Positions 25,609 to 33,106 of a stretch of 39,712 nucleotides of DNA are shown one piece after another. Each line of letters begins with the position of its first letter. The first letter of the stretch is position 1. The notes beneath the pieces are model-generated. The model was not told the DNA's origin, ran no database searches, and saw only the letters and a list, made by a program, of their open reading frames with translations. Source of the stretch: Oscillospiraceae bacterium (GTDB lineage: Bacteria; Bacillota; Clostridia; Oscillospirales; Ruminococcaceae); the NCBI GenBank assembly GCA_024695445.1, contig JAILIG010000039.1, positions 1 through 39,712 on the forward strand, read 5' to 3'. The translations under genes were made by a program, and so were the position numbers.

Positions 25609-26811
25609 ATGTCAAATCTCGCAAGAAGCACGGCGGCACGCAGCCGGACCGGATCTGTCGGGCGCGGCTGGCGCCTCTTTGACGGTGAAATCGACGGTGT
25701 CCTGCTCGGAACCGTCATCGCGCTGCTGGCAATCGGCCTGCTGATGATGTTCTCGGCATCGTATCCCGCCGCGATTCAGGACGGCCAGAAGGGTACCTTT
25801 TACGCCTACAAGCAGATGATCTTTGCGGTCGGCGGCCTGGTGCTGATGGCGTTCGCAAGTGTCGTCAACTATCATTTCTACGAAAAGCTCTGGGTGTCAG
25901 GCAGCGCCTTTGCGGTGTCGCTGCTTCTGCTGGTCGTCGTCCTGATTCCGGGTATCGGCATCACACGCGGCGGTGCAACCCGCTGGATCCAGATCGGCGG
26001 CAAAAACGGCATGACCTTCCAGCCGTCCGAGCTGATGAAGATTGCGATTGTCCTGTTTTTCGCCATGCTGATTGTCCGGAACGAGCACCGGATGTCGAAG
26101 TTCATGTACGGCATCGTGCCGTATATGCTGATGCTCGGACTGGTCGCCGGCCTGATGATGAAGGAGCCGCACCTCTCCGGCACGCTGATTATCGCGGCGC
26201 TGGCGCTGACGCTGATTTTCGTCGGCGGAGCGCGCCCGCTGCACTTCGTAATCCTGATTATCATCGGCGCAGTCTGTATCACGGCGGTGGTTCTGTTCCT
26301 GATTAAATTCAAAGGCATCGGCTATTTCCAGACGCGCATTCTCTCGTGGCGCGATCCGTTTAATCCGGAGTATATGCAGGATCAGACCTGGCAGACGAGC
26401 CAGTCTTTGATTGCAATCGGCTCCGGCGGAATGTTCGGGCTGGGACTCGGCGCCTCGCGCCAGAAGTTCCAGTATCTCCCGGAAGCGCAGAACGACTTTG
26501 TGTTTGCGATTCTATGCGAGGAGTTCGGTCTGGTCGGCGCGATTACGGTGATTCTGCTGTTCTGCCTGCTGATTTTCCGCGGCTTTTATATCGCGGCGAA
26601 GGCAAAGGATAAGTTCGGAATGCTTGTGGCGGTCGGCCTGACCATGCACATCGGACTTCAGGCCCTGCTCAACATCGCGGTGGTCAGCAATGCGATCCCG
26701 AATACGGGCATTTCGCTGCCGTTCTTCTCATACGGCGGCACGGCACTGATGATGCAGCTCGTGGAAATGGGCATTCTGCTCAATATTTCACGGCAGGCAA
26801 GACTTGACTGA
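25609..26811 (+). CDS. ftsW: FtsW septal peptidoglycan polymerase (SEDS family)
   Basis: SEDS-family glycosyltransferase that polymerises lipid II with its partner class B PBP. With ATG 25609 (after TTGGAG, 20 nt past the mraY stop) it has 400 residues and about ten membrane helices. Motifs seen are GLLMMFSAS in the first helix, RWIQIGG.. and FQPSELMKIA after it, and the C-terminal PNTGISLPFFSYGGTALM. A frame extension upstream to 25498 lies within mraY and is not used. Position in the dcw cluster next to the PBP and murG favours FtsW over RodA or SpoVE, though SpoVE is close in sequence. Confidence 0.94.
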   Translation: MSNLARSTAARSRTGSVGRGWRLFDGEIDGVLLGTVIALLAIGLLMMFSASYPAAIQDGQKGTFYAYKQMIFAVGGLVLMAFASVVNYHFYEKLWVSGSAFAVSLLLLVVVLIPGIGITRGGATRWIQIGGKNGMTFQPSELMKIAIVLFFAMLIVRNEHRMSKFMYGIVPYMLMLGLVAGLMMKEPHLSGTLIIAALALTLIFVGGARPLHFVILIIIGAVCITAVVLFLIKFKGIGYFQTRILSWRDPFNPEYMQDQTWQTSQSLIAIGSGGMFGLGLGASRQKFQYLPEAQNDFVFAILCEEFGLVGAITVILLFCLLIFRGFYIAAKAKDKFGMLVAVGLTMHIGLQALLNIAVVSNAIPNTGISLPFFSYGGTALMMQLVEMGILLNISRQARLD

Positions 26812-26837
26812 TTCTGACGGACAGAGGAGGCGGACGC

Positions 26838-27893
26838 ATGACGGAATATCTCGAACTGTTTGATGCGGAAAAGCGTTCGCTCGGCAGAACCATGCGGCGC
26901 GGCAGCCCGGTTCCGCCCGGCACCTTTGCGGAGGCGGTTCAGGTGATGACGGTCAGCCGGGAAGGAAAAATTCTGGTGACACAGCGTGCGCCGGAGAAAT
27001 CGCACGCCGGCTGCTGGGAGATCACAGGCGGCGCGAAGCGCGCCGGCGAAACGGAGCGCGGGGCGGTCTGCCGCGAGCTCCGCGAGGAAACAGGCATTGC
27101 CGTGCAGCCGGACGACCTGATCTACTGCGGCACAACACGCGGCAGACTGGTGCTGTTTGCATATTATCTGGTATTTGCGGAGGTATCCGAAGCGGATCCC
27201 GTCACATTGCAGTCCTGCGAAACGGCCGCGGCGCGCTGGCTGACGGTTCCGGAGTTTCTGGCTCTGGCCGTCACGGAACGCTTTACGGGTGCTGCACCGC
27301 AGCTTTTGTTATCGTTGTACGCCGGCGTACTGGAAGCCGCTTCGCTTCCGGTCCGGAAACCGCCTGCCCGCCGGACGGAGCAGCGACTTTCCGAGCAGCT
27401 GGATTTATACGACAGTCAGCGCCGTCCGACCGGACAGCGCGTGACACGCGGAAAAGCCGCGCCGCCCGATACATACCGCCTGATCGTCAGCATTCTGACG
27501 CTCCGGCAGGACGGGCGCCTGCTCCTGACCAGACGCGCCCGCAGCAAGTCCTACGCAGGATGCTGGGAGATTTCCGGCGGCTGCGTGCAGGCAGGAGAGA
27601 CACCGAAGCAGGCGGCGGTCCGGGAGCTCTGGGAGGAGACCGGCATTCTCTGCCGGATTCCGGAGCTGGAACCGCGGGGCTTTTACCGCGGCCGAAATGT
27701 CCATTTCTGTTATTTTCTGCTTCGGCGGGATGTACCGCTTTCTGCGGTGCGGCTTCAGCCGGGCGAAACGGATGCGGCGGATTTTGTGACGCCGGCGGAG
27801 TTCCGGCAGCTTGTCGCGGATGACCGCACGATCACGGCGGAATCGCTGCTGATCTGCGAGCGGTACCCGGAGCTGTTCGGTCAGCATGAATGA
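26838..27893 (+). CDS. Tandem NUDIX hydrolase-domain protein
   Basis: A 351-residue protein with two complete NUDIX domains, about 1-165 and 185-351. Each opens with a similar pattern (ELFDAEKRSLGRTMRRG; DLYDSQRRPTGQRVTRG) and has an intact catalytic box: GAKRAGETERGAVCRELREE and GCVQAGETPKQAAVRELWEE, with the REx2EE metal-binding glutamates present in both. The flanking WEI.GG pattern is like the IPP-isomerase/YfcD-type NUDIX group. Substrate is unknown; such enzymes cleave nucleoside diphosphates linked to another group. Start ATG after GAGGAGG. It lies between ftsW and murG, where wall-precursor genes usually sit. Confidence 0.9.
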   Translation: MTEYLELFDAEKRSLGRTMRRGSPVPPGTFAEAVQVMTVSREGKILVTQRAPEKSHAGCWEITGGAKRAGETERGAVCRELREETGIAVQPDDLIYCGTTRGRLVLFAYYLVFAEVSEADPVTLQSCETAAARWLTVPEFLALAVTERFTGAAPQLLLSLYAGVLEAASLPVRKPPARRTEQRLSEQLDLYDSQRRPTGQRVTRGKAAPPDTYRLIVSILTLRQDGRLLLTRRARSKSYAGCWEISGGCVQAGETPKQAAVRELWEETGILCRIPELEPRGFYRGRNVHFCYFLLRRDVPLSAVRLQPGETDAADFVTPAEFRQLVADDRTITAESLLICERYPELFGQHE

Positions 27894-27915
27894 AAACGAA
27901 TCGAGGAAGCAAAGC

Positions 27916-29037
27916 ATGAAAATCCTGATCGCCTGCGGCGGAACGGGCGGACACATCAATCCGGCACTGGCAATCGCCGGCATCATTTCCGCACACGAGC
28001 CGGACGCGGAGTTCCTGTTCGCGGGGACGCCGGACGGCATGGAGGCGACTCTGGTGCCCGCAGCGGGCTACAAAATGGAAACGGTGCAGGTCGCCGGATT
28101 CCAGCGCTCGTTCACGCCGTCCAATATCGCCCGGAATTTCAAGGCGGTGCGCTACCTGATGACATCGGGCAGCCGCGCAAAGCAAATCGTCCGGAAGTTT
28201 CAGCCCGATCTGGCCATCGGCACGGGCGGCTATGCGGCAGGTCCGGTCATCCGGGCGGCGCAGCAGCTCGGCATCCCGACGGTCATCCACGAGCAGAATG
28301 CCTATCCCGGCGTGACGAACAAGCTGCTTGCGAAGAAGGCGGCTGCCGTCATGATGAATTTTGAAGCGGCAAAGCAGTATTTCCCGCCGGAGACCAGAAC
28401 CGTCGTGACCGGTCTGCCGGTGCGCGGCGCACTGAAAAAGCGCACGCGGGAGCAGGCGCGCCGTCAGCTCAATTTCAGCGGAAAGATGACGGTTCTGTCC
28501 TTCGGCGGCAGTCAGGGCGCGAAGTGTCTGAATGACCTGATGCCCGATCTGATCGAGTGGCATCTTCAGTCCGGCATGGAAATCAACCACATCCACGCCT
28601 ACGGCAAGCACGGCAGGGAGACCGTGCCGCAGGCGCTCGCAGCACGCGGCATTGCGGATGATCCGCGGATCCGCGTGACGGAATACATCCACGACATGGA
28701 CATCTGTCTGGCGGCGGCGGATCTTGTGATTTCGCGCGCGGGCGCTTCGACGCTCAGTGAGCTGGAGGCCGTCGGCAGAGCGTCCGTTCTGATTCCCTAT
28801 CCGGCCGCAGCGGAAAACCACCAGTATCACAATGCGATGGTGCTGGGAAAAGCGGGCGCGGCGATTGTCATTGAGCAGAAGGACCTGAAGCCGGACGACC
28901 TCAAAAAGATCATCACCGACCTGTACGAACATCCGGAAAAGCGCACGGCCATGGGGCAGCGCGCCGGCGAACTGTTCCGGCAGGACACCGATGTCCTGAT
29001 CTGGGAGGTCATCCGCAGCGTTTTGTCCGGAAGCTGA
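27916..29037 (+). CDS. murG: UDP-GlcNAc:lipid I N-acetylglucosaminyltransferase
   Basis: MurG converts lipid I to lipid II on the inner face of the membrane. The GT-B protein shows the acceptor-side loop ACGGTGGHINPALAIA, HEQNAYPGVTNK, the second G loop LSFGGSQGAKCLN and the donor-binding SRAGASTLSELEAVGR with PAAENHQYHNA. ATG 27916 (MKILIACGG) has GAGGA 8 nt upstream and matches the family start, giving 373 residues; an ATG 30 nt upstream overlaps the NUDIX gene and lacks a ribosome binding site. Confidence 0.97.
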   Translation: MKILIACGGTGGHINPALAIAGIISAHEPDAEFLFAGTPDGMEATLVPAAGYKMETVQVAGFQRSFTPSNIARNFKAVRYLMTSGSRAKQIVRKFQPDLAIGTGGYAAGPVIRAAQQLGIPTVIHEQNAYPGVTNKLLAKKAAAVMMNFEAAKQYFPPETRTVVTGLPVRGALKKRTREQARRQLNFSGKMTVLSFGGSQGAKCLNDLMPDLIEWHLQSGMEINHIHAYGKHGRETVPQALAARGIADDPRIRVTEYIHDMDICLAAADLVISRAGASTLSELEAVGRASVLIPYPAAAENHQYHNAMVLGKAGAAIVIEQKDLKPDDLKKIITDLYEHPEKRTAMGQRAGELFRQDTDVLIWEVIRSVLSGS

Positions 29038-29138
29038 CACGCTTCGGCAGCCCGGAACGCGGAATCGCACAAAACTGCGCATATTGCATAGGATAACAGC
29101 ATCAAGGCGAATGCCGGAACTGCAAGAGGTGATGCAAT

Positions 29139-30437
29139 ATGGCAGAGGAGCTTCTGCGCATCCGCGGCGGAAGCACACTGCACGGCGAGGTGCCGGTGCA
29201 GGGAGCAAAAAACAGCGCACTGCCGCTGATGGCGGCTGCTCTGATGTGCAGCGGGGAGACGGTTCTGCACCGTGTCCCGCGCCTGACGGACATCCGCACG
29301 GCAGGCCGCATTCTGGAAGGACTCGGATGCGCCTGCCGGACAGAGGAAAATACGGCGGTCATCCGGCAGCACGGGCTGTCCGGGAGCGAGATCCCCGATG
29401 CGGAAATGCGCAGGATGCGGTCATCCATCATGTTTCTCGGCCCGCTGCTCGGCAGTGCGCAGGAGTGCATTCTGACGATGCCGGGCGGCTGCGAGCTGGG
29501 GCCGCGCCCGATCGACCTGCATCTGGACGCGATGCGGCGGCTTGGTGCTGAGATTTCGGAGCAGGGCGGCAGGATCTGCTGCCGTGCGAAAAGGCTGCGC
29601 GGCGCCAGAATCACGCTGCCGCTGCCGTCTGTCGGCGCAACGGAAAATGTCCTGACCGCGGCGGCAGTCGCAGAGGGGGAGACCGTGCTCTGCAATGCGG
29701 CACGCGAACCGGAAATCTGCGATCTCGCACGGTTTCTGAACCAGTGCGGCGCCAGAATCAGCGGGGCGGGCGGCGGAACCGTGACGGTTGCCGGCGTCGG
29801 AACGCTGCACGGCACCGAATACACAGTGATGCCTGACCGCATCGCCGCAATGACATGGCTCTGTGCGGGCGCGGCGGCAGGCGGATGTGTCTGTGTCAGC
29901 GGCGCAGTCCCGCAGGAAATGGAAACGGCGCTGTCCGTGCTGGAGGCAGCCGGCTGCCGGCTCCGCATCCGGGACGGCAGAATCGAACTACGGCGGACGG
30001 GAGTGCTGCGGGGTGTGCGGTACATCCGCACGATGCCGTATCCGGGCTTCCCGACCGACGATCAGGCGCCGGTCTGCGCGATGCTTTCCGCGGCACGCGG
30101 CACCACGGTCATGGAAGAAACGCTCTTTGAGAGCCGCTATAAATATGTCGGGGAGCTGCTGCGCATGGGGGCAGATATCCGCATTTCGGGGCGCACAGCG
30201 GTCATCACCGGTGTGCCGGCACTGCACGGTGCCGATGTCTCTGCAATGGATCTGCGGGGCGGCGCGGCACTCGGCATCGCGGCGGCTGCGGCATCGGGCG
30301 AAACGCTCCTGCGCGGGCTCGGTCACATCGACCGCGGCTATGAAGATTTTGCGGGAGTTTTCAACAGTCTGGGCTGCGAGACAGTCCGGCTTCCGGTTTT
30401 CTCCGCAAGTACAGAAAAAACCGGCTGTACGGCCTGA
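29139..30437 (+). CDS. murA: UDP-N-acetylglucosamine 1-carboxyvinyltransferase
   Basis: MurA transfers enolpyruvate from PEP to UDP-GlcNAc, the first committed step of peptidoglycan synthesis. The 432-residue protein opens with the QGAKNSALP motif and has the catalytic loop MPGGCELGPRPIDLHL with Cys118, equivalent to the fosfomycin-target Cys115 of E. coli; GATENVL and PGFPTDDQAP are also present. Start ATG after AAGAGGTG. murB usually occupies this place in Firmicute clusters; having murA here is less common. Firmicutes often carry a second murA, so redundancy is possible. Confidence 0.96.
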   Translation: MAEELLRIRGGSTLHGEVPVQGAKNSALPLMAAALMCSGETVLHRVPRLTDIRTAGRILEGLGCACRTEENTAVIRQHGLSGSEIPDAEMRRMRSSIMFLGPLLGSAQECILTMPGGCELGPRPIDLHLDAMRRLGAEISEQGGRICCRAKRLRGARITLPLPSVGATENVLTAAAVAEGETVLCNAAREPEICDLARFLNQCGARISGAGGGTVTVAGVGTLHGTEYTVMPDRIAAMTWLCAGAAAGGCVCVSGAVPQEMETALSVLEAAGCRLRIRDGRIELRRTGVLRGVRYIRTMPYPGFPTDDQAPVCAMLSAARGTTVMEETLFESRYKYVGELLRMGADIRISGRTAVITGVPALHGADVSAMDLRGGAALGIAAAAASGETLLRGLGHIDRGYEDFAGVFNSLGCETVRLPVFSASTEKTGCTA

Positions 30438-30440
30438 GAA

Positions 30441-30584
30441 TGTGGAAAACCCTGTTGAAACAGGCCGGTTTTGTGGAAAACATTTCCGACAGATGCCGAA
30501 ATCGGCGTGAATGCGGCACGAAACTGTTGAAAAATCTGTGGATATTGTGGGAAACCGGCGGCGCGGCCGTTTCGGTTTTCCACA
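30441..30584. promoter_or_regulatory. Cluster of DnaA-box-like 9-mers between murA and divIB
   Basis: Five 9-mers resembling the DnaA box (TTWTNCACA) lie in 144 bp. Full matches are TGTGGAAAA at 30441 and 30472 (minus orientation) and TTTTCCACA at 30576 (plus). TGTGGATAT at 30537 and TGTGGGAAA at 30546, back to back, each miss by one base. Also here is the palindrome CCTGTT-GA-AACAGG (30451-30464). The non-coding gap is 199 nt. DnaA binding is inferred from sequence only. Confidence 0.5.
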
Positions 30585-30636
30585 GCAAAATGCTCCGATT
30601 TTATGAAACCGGACAGCAGCAGAGAGGAGACTTGCC

Positions 30637-31488
30637 ATGCGAGATGTGGTAAAAACAAATGTGAAGCGCCAGCAGAGCAGCAAGCGGCAGCACCGCCGGA
30701 GCCGGCTGAATCCGCTCTATTTCCTGCTTGTCGTGGTGCTGGTCATCGGCATCGGAACGGCACTTTCCATGACACTGTTCTTCAATGTGACAGACATCGT
30801 CGTGGACAACGAAACGGACGCCTCAAACGAGGAAATCGTCCGGCTGAGCGGCATTCAGTATCAGGACAATCTGGTGCGGCTGGACACGGCCGCGGCGGAA
30901 AAGGCGATCACGAACGCCGTGGTGTATGCAGAGAATGTCAAGGTGAAAAAGCAGTTTCCCTCTACCATCGAAATCACGGTCAAAAAGGCGGCACCGGTTG
31001 CGAACATTTCGTGCAGCTACGGCTATCTGCTCGTCAGCTCATCCGGCCGGATTCTGGAGATGCTGAAGGACGATGCGCCGCGGGAGGGACTGCTGCTGGT
31101 CACGGGATACAACCCTGCCGTCAGCGCGCCCGGCGAACAGATCCAGTCGGAGGATCAGCGGCTCGATTCCGCGCTCCGGACGATGACCGCCGCGGTTGCC
31201 GCCTGCGACAGCGACAAGATCGTTTCGGTGGACCTCAGAGACCAGAGCGATATTCTCGTGCAGATCGGCGAGCATGTGACCTATCACATGGGTAACAGCA
31301 ATGATGCCGTCTACAAGCTGAAGCTCGCGCTGAAAGCGGAATCGGAGGTCAATCCGCAGAAGAAATACCGGTTCACGATGGTCGGCAACAATCAGATTTC
31401 CGTGATTCCGGAGGAGCCGGCTGCCGAAACCACCGCAGCTTCTCCCGAAACAACCGCATTTTCAGAGACAGAAACGACGACATTTTGA
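30637..31488 (+). CDS. divIB: Cell division protein DivIB/FtsQ
   Basis: Bitopic divisome protein that links FtsL/DivIC and the septal synthase. The 283-residue protein has a basic cytoplasmic tail of about 25 residues, one membrane helix (about 27-47), an FtsQ-type POTRA domain (FNVTDIVVDNETDASNEEIV onward, about 48-118, with VKVKKQFPSTIEITVKKAAP), a beta domain and a Thr/Glu/Ala-rich, low-complexity C-terminus (ETTAASPETTAFSETETTTF). Start ATG after AGAGGAG. Length and topology match Gram-positive DivIB. Confidence 0.9.
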   Translation: MRDVVKTNVKRQQSSKRQHRRSRLNPLYFLLVVVLVIGIGTALSMTLFFNVTDIVVDNETDASNEEIVRLSGIQYQDNLVRLDTAAAEKAITNAVVYAENVKVKKQFPSTIEITVKKAAPVANISCSYGYLLVSSSGRILEMLKDDAPREGLLLVTGYNPAVSAPGEQIQSEDQRLDSALRTMTAAVAACDSDKIVSVDLRDQSDILVQIGEHVTYHMGNSNDAVYKLKLALKAESEVNPQKKYRFTMVGNNQISVIPEEPAAETTAASPETTAFSETETTTF

Positions 31489-31549
31489 CTATAAACAGCT
31501 TTTTTGAGTTGACAGATATTGTTGAATTACAAAAAAATTGATTTTGCTC

Positions 31550-31578
31550 TTGCAATCAGCGGGCAGCTGTGATAAAAT
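31550..31578 (+). promoter_or_regulatory. Promoter of ftsZ
   Basis: TTGCAA (31550-31555), 17-nt spacer ending TGA, then TAAAAT (31573-31578): an extended -10 promoter, 64 nt before the ftsZ start. The same TTGCAA-N17 with TGA pattern recurs before the divIVA-like gene. Confidence 0.65.
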
Positions 31579-31641
31579 ACAGATATATGTATCGTGACGG
31601 CTCTGCCCCGATCGCTCGGGCTGTCGAATGGAGGAACATTG

Positions 31642-32772
31642 ATGACTGATTTTGTTTACGAAGACTCATTTGATCCGCAGGTCAATATCAAGGTTGTCGG
31701 CGTCGGCGGAGGCGGCGGCAACGCGCTTGACTGCATGGTGCAGGCGGATGTAAAAAACATCGAGTATATTGCGATCAACACGGACGCCAAAGCACTGATG
31801 AACTCCAAGGCACCTACCCGCATTCAGATCGGTGCAAAGCTGACAAGAGGCCGCGGTGCCGGCAATAAGCCGGAGGTCGGCAGACAGTCCGCCGAGGAGA
31901 ACCGCGATGAAATCAGCAATGCGCTGAAGGGTGCAGACATGATCTTCATTACGGCAGGCATGGGCGGCGGCACCGGTACCGGTGCAGCACCTGTTGTCGC
32001 ACAGATCGCACAGGAGCTCGGCATCCTGACCGTCGCGGTCGTCACTAAGCCCTTTGCCTTCGAGCGCGAGCAGAAGATGGCACAGGCAGAGCGCGGCATC
32101 GAGACGCTGAAGCAGTATGTCGATTCGCTCATCATCATCCCGAACGAGCGTCTGCTGGTCGGCCTGGACAAGCCGCTGACCATGCGTCAGAGCTTCGCAA
32201 TGGCCGATGACATCCTGAAGACCGGTGTCAAGTCAATCTCCGACCTGATCGTCGAGGACGGCTATATCAACCTGGACTTCGCCGATGTGTCCACGATCAT
32301 GAAGGGCGCAGGCTATGCACATATGGCAATCGGCCACGGCTCCGGCAAGAACAAGGCGGACGAGGCTGCGAGAGCGGTCATTTCCAGCCCGTTGCTGGAG
32401 ACTTCGATCACCGGCGCAAAGCGCCTCCTCATCAACATTGCGATGAGCGAGGATGCGCTGTCCTCCGAGGTCGATTCCGCAACGAAGATGATTACCGAAA
32501 CCGCTGCGCAGGGCGTCGAGGTCATTCTCGGTACGGCTTTCAAGGAAGACCTCAGCGACGAAATGGTCATCACGGTCATCGCTGCCGGCTATGAGACCGA
32601 TGCTGACAAGATTCCGGTCGAGGAGCCGATCGCAATCAGCAATCCGCTGGTCGAGGGCTTCACCGCAGTCGAGCCGAGAAAGCCCGCTGCACAGAAGCAG
32701 TCCTCCGCAATCCCGCGTCTGGACGATGACGATGATCTCTCCGAGATCTTCAAGATTCTCGATAAAAAATAA
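31642..32772 (+). CDS. ftsZ: Cell division GTPase FtsZ
   Basis: Tubulin homologue forming the Z ring. With ATG 31642 (7 nt after GGAGG) it has 376 residues: N-terminal GTPase domain with VGVGGGGGNALD, INTDAKAL, the signature GMGGGTGTGAAPVVA and the T7 loop NLDFADVSTIMK, a short variable linker, and the conserved C-terminal peptide (DDDDLSEIFKILDKK) used by FtsZ partners such as SepF. An in-frame ATG at 31594 lies upstream of the ribosome binding site and is not used. ftsA is not adjacent. Own promoter upstream and terminator downstream. Confidence 0.98.
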   Translation: MTDFVYEDSFDPQVNIKVVGVGGGGGNALDCMVQADVKNIEYIAINTDAKALMNSKAPTRIQIGAKLTRGRGAGNKPEVGRQSAEENRDEISNALKGADMIFITAGMGGGTGTGAAPVVAQIAQELGILTVAVVTKPFAFEREQKMAQAERGIETLKQYVDSLIIIPNERLLVGLDKPLTMRQSFAMADDILKTGVKSISDLIVEDGYINLDFADVSTIMKGAGYAHMAIGHGSGKNKADEAARAVISSPLLETSITGAKRLLINIAMSEDALSSEVDSATKMITETAAQGVEVILGTAFKEDLSDEMVITVIAAGYETDADKIPVEEPIAISNPLVEGFTAVEPRKPAAQKQSSAIPRLDDDDDLSEIFKILDKK

Positions 32773-32786
32773 AACATAGCAAGAGG

Positions 32787-32825
32787 AGCGGACAGCCCGG
32801 TTTGACGGCGCTGTCCGCTTTTTTT
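32787..32825 (+). terminator. Intrinsic terminator after ftsZ
   Basis: Perfect 10-bp stem AGCGGACAGC (32787-32796) / GCTGTCCGCT (32810-32819) with a 13-nt loop, followed by seven T. It ends the dcw transcript 14 nt past the ftsZ stop. Confidence 0.9.
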
Positions 32826-32902
32826 GTATAAACTGTTTAAACTTCGGACGCGCTTTCGTCAAAATGCACGAAAACGATTCAGCTTTTTCTACATAATGCA
32901 CC

Positions 32903-32931
32903 TTGCAAAACTAGCGAAAATATGATATTAT
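32903..32931 (+). promoter_or_regulatory. Promoter of the divIVA-like gene
   Basis: TTGCAA (32903-32908), 17-nt spacer ending TGA, TATTAT (32926-32931). The design matches the ftsZ promoter. The transcript would have a leader of about 170 nt. Confidence 0.7.
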
Positions 32932-32937
32932 AGATAT

Positions 32938-33106
32938 GATCAAAGTAGGATGTTTCCCTGAGAATGCCGAAGTGCAGACCGTATCCGCGACGGTCCGGAC
33001 TGCGGCATCGGAAATGCAGTGCGGAGATGCGCGGACAATCGCATTCCGTGTTCCTGACTGTTTTGGATCGCCTTTATTTTTTGCGGAGGATTGGAGCGTT
33101 TAATTT
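32938..33106 (+). promoter_or_regulatory. Structured 5' leader of the divIVA-like gene
   Basis: About 170 nt between promoter and start. It can fold into an interrupted stem (CCGA, GCAG, ACCGT at 32970-32985 against ACGGT, CTGC, TCGG at 32993-33014, approximate) and a second one whose base is CGGAAATGC (about 33008) with GCATTCCG (about 33041), with one bulge. No known regulatory RNA recognised. Confidence 0.35.

Noticed and set aside
30441-30584. Possible replication origin from the DnaA-box cluster
   Set aside because: There is no AT-rich unwinding region, no dnaA/dnaN neighbourhood and only 199 nt of non-coding DNA; a regulatory or titration role fits better.
31509-31537. TTGACA at 31509 as the ftsZ promoter
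   Set aside because: The hexamer at the correct distance is only A-tract; the TTGCAA/TAAAAT pair downstream has a much better -10 with an extended TGA.
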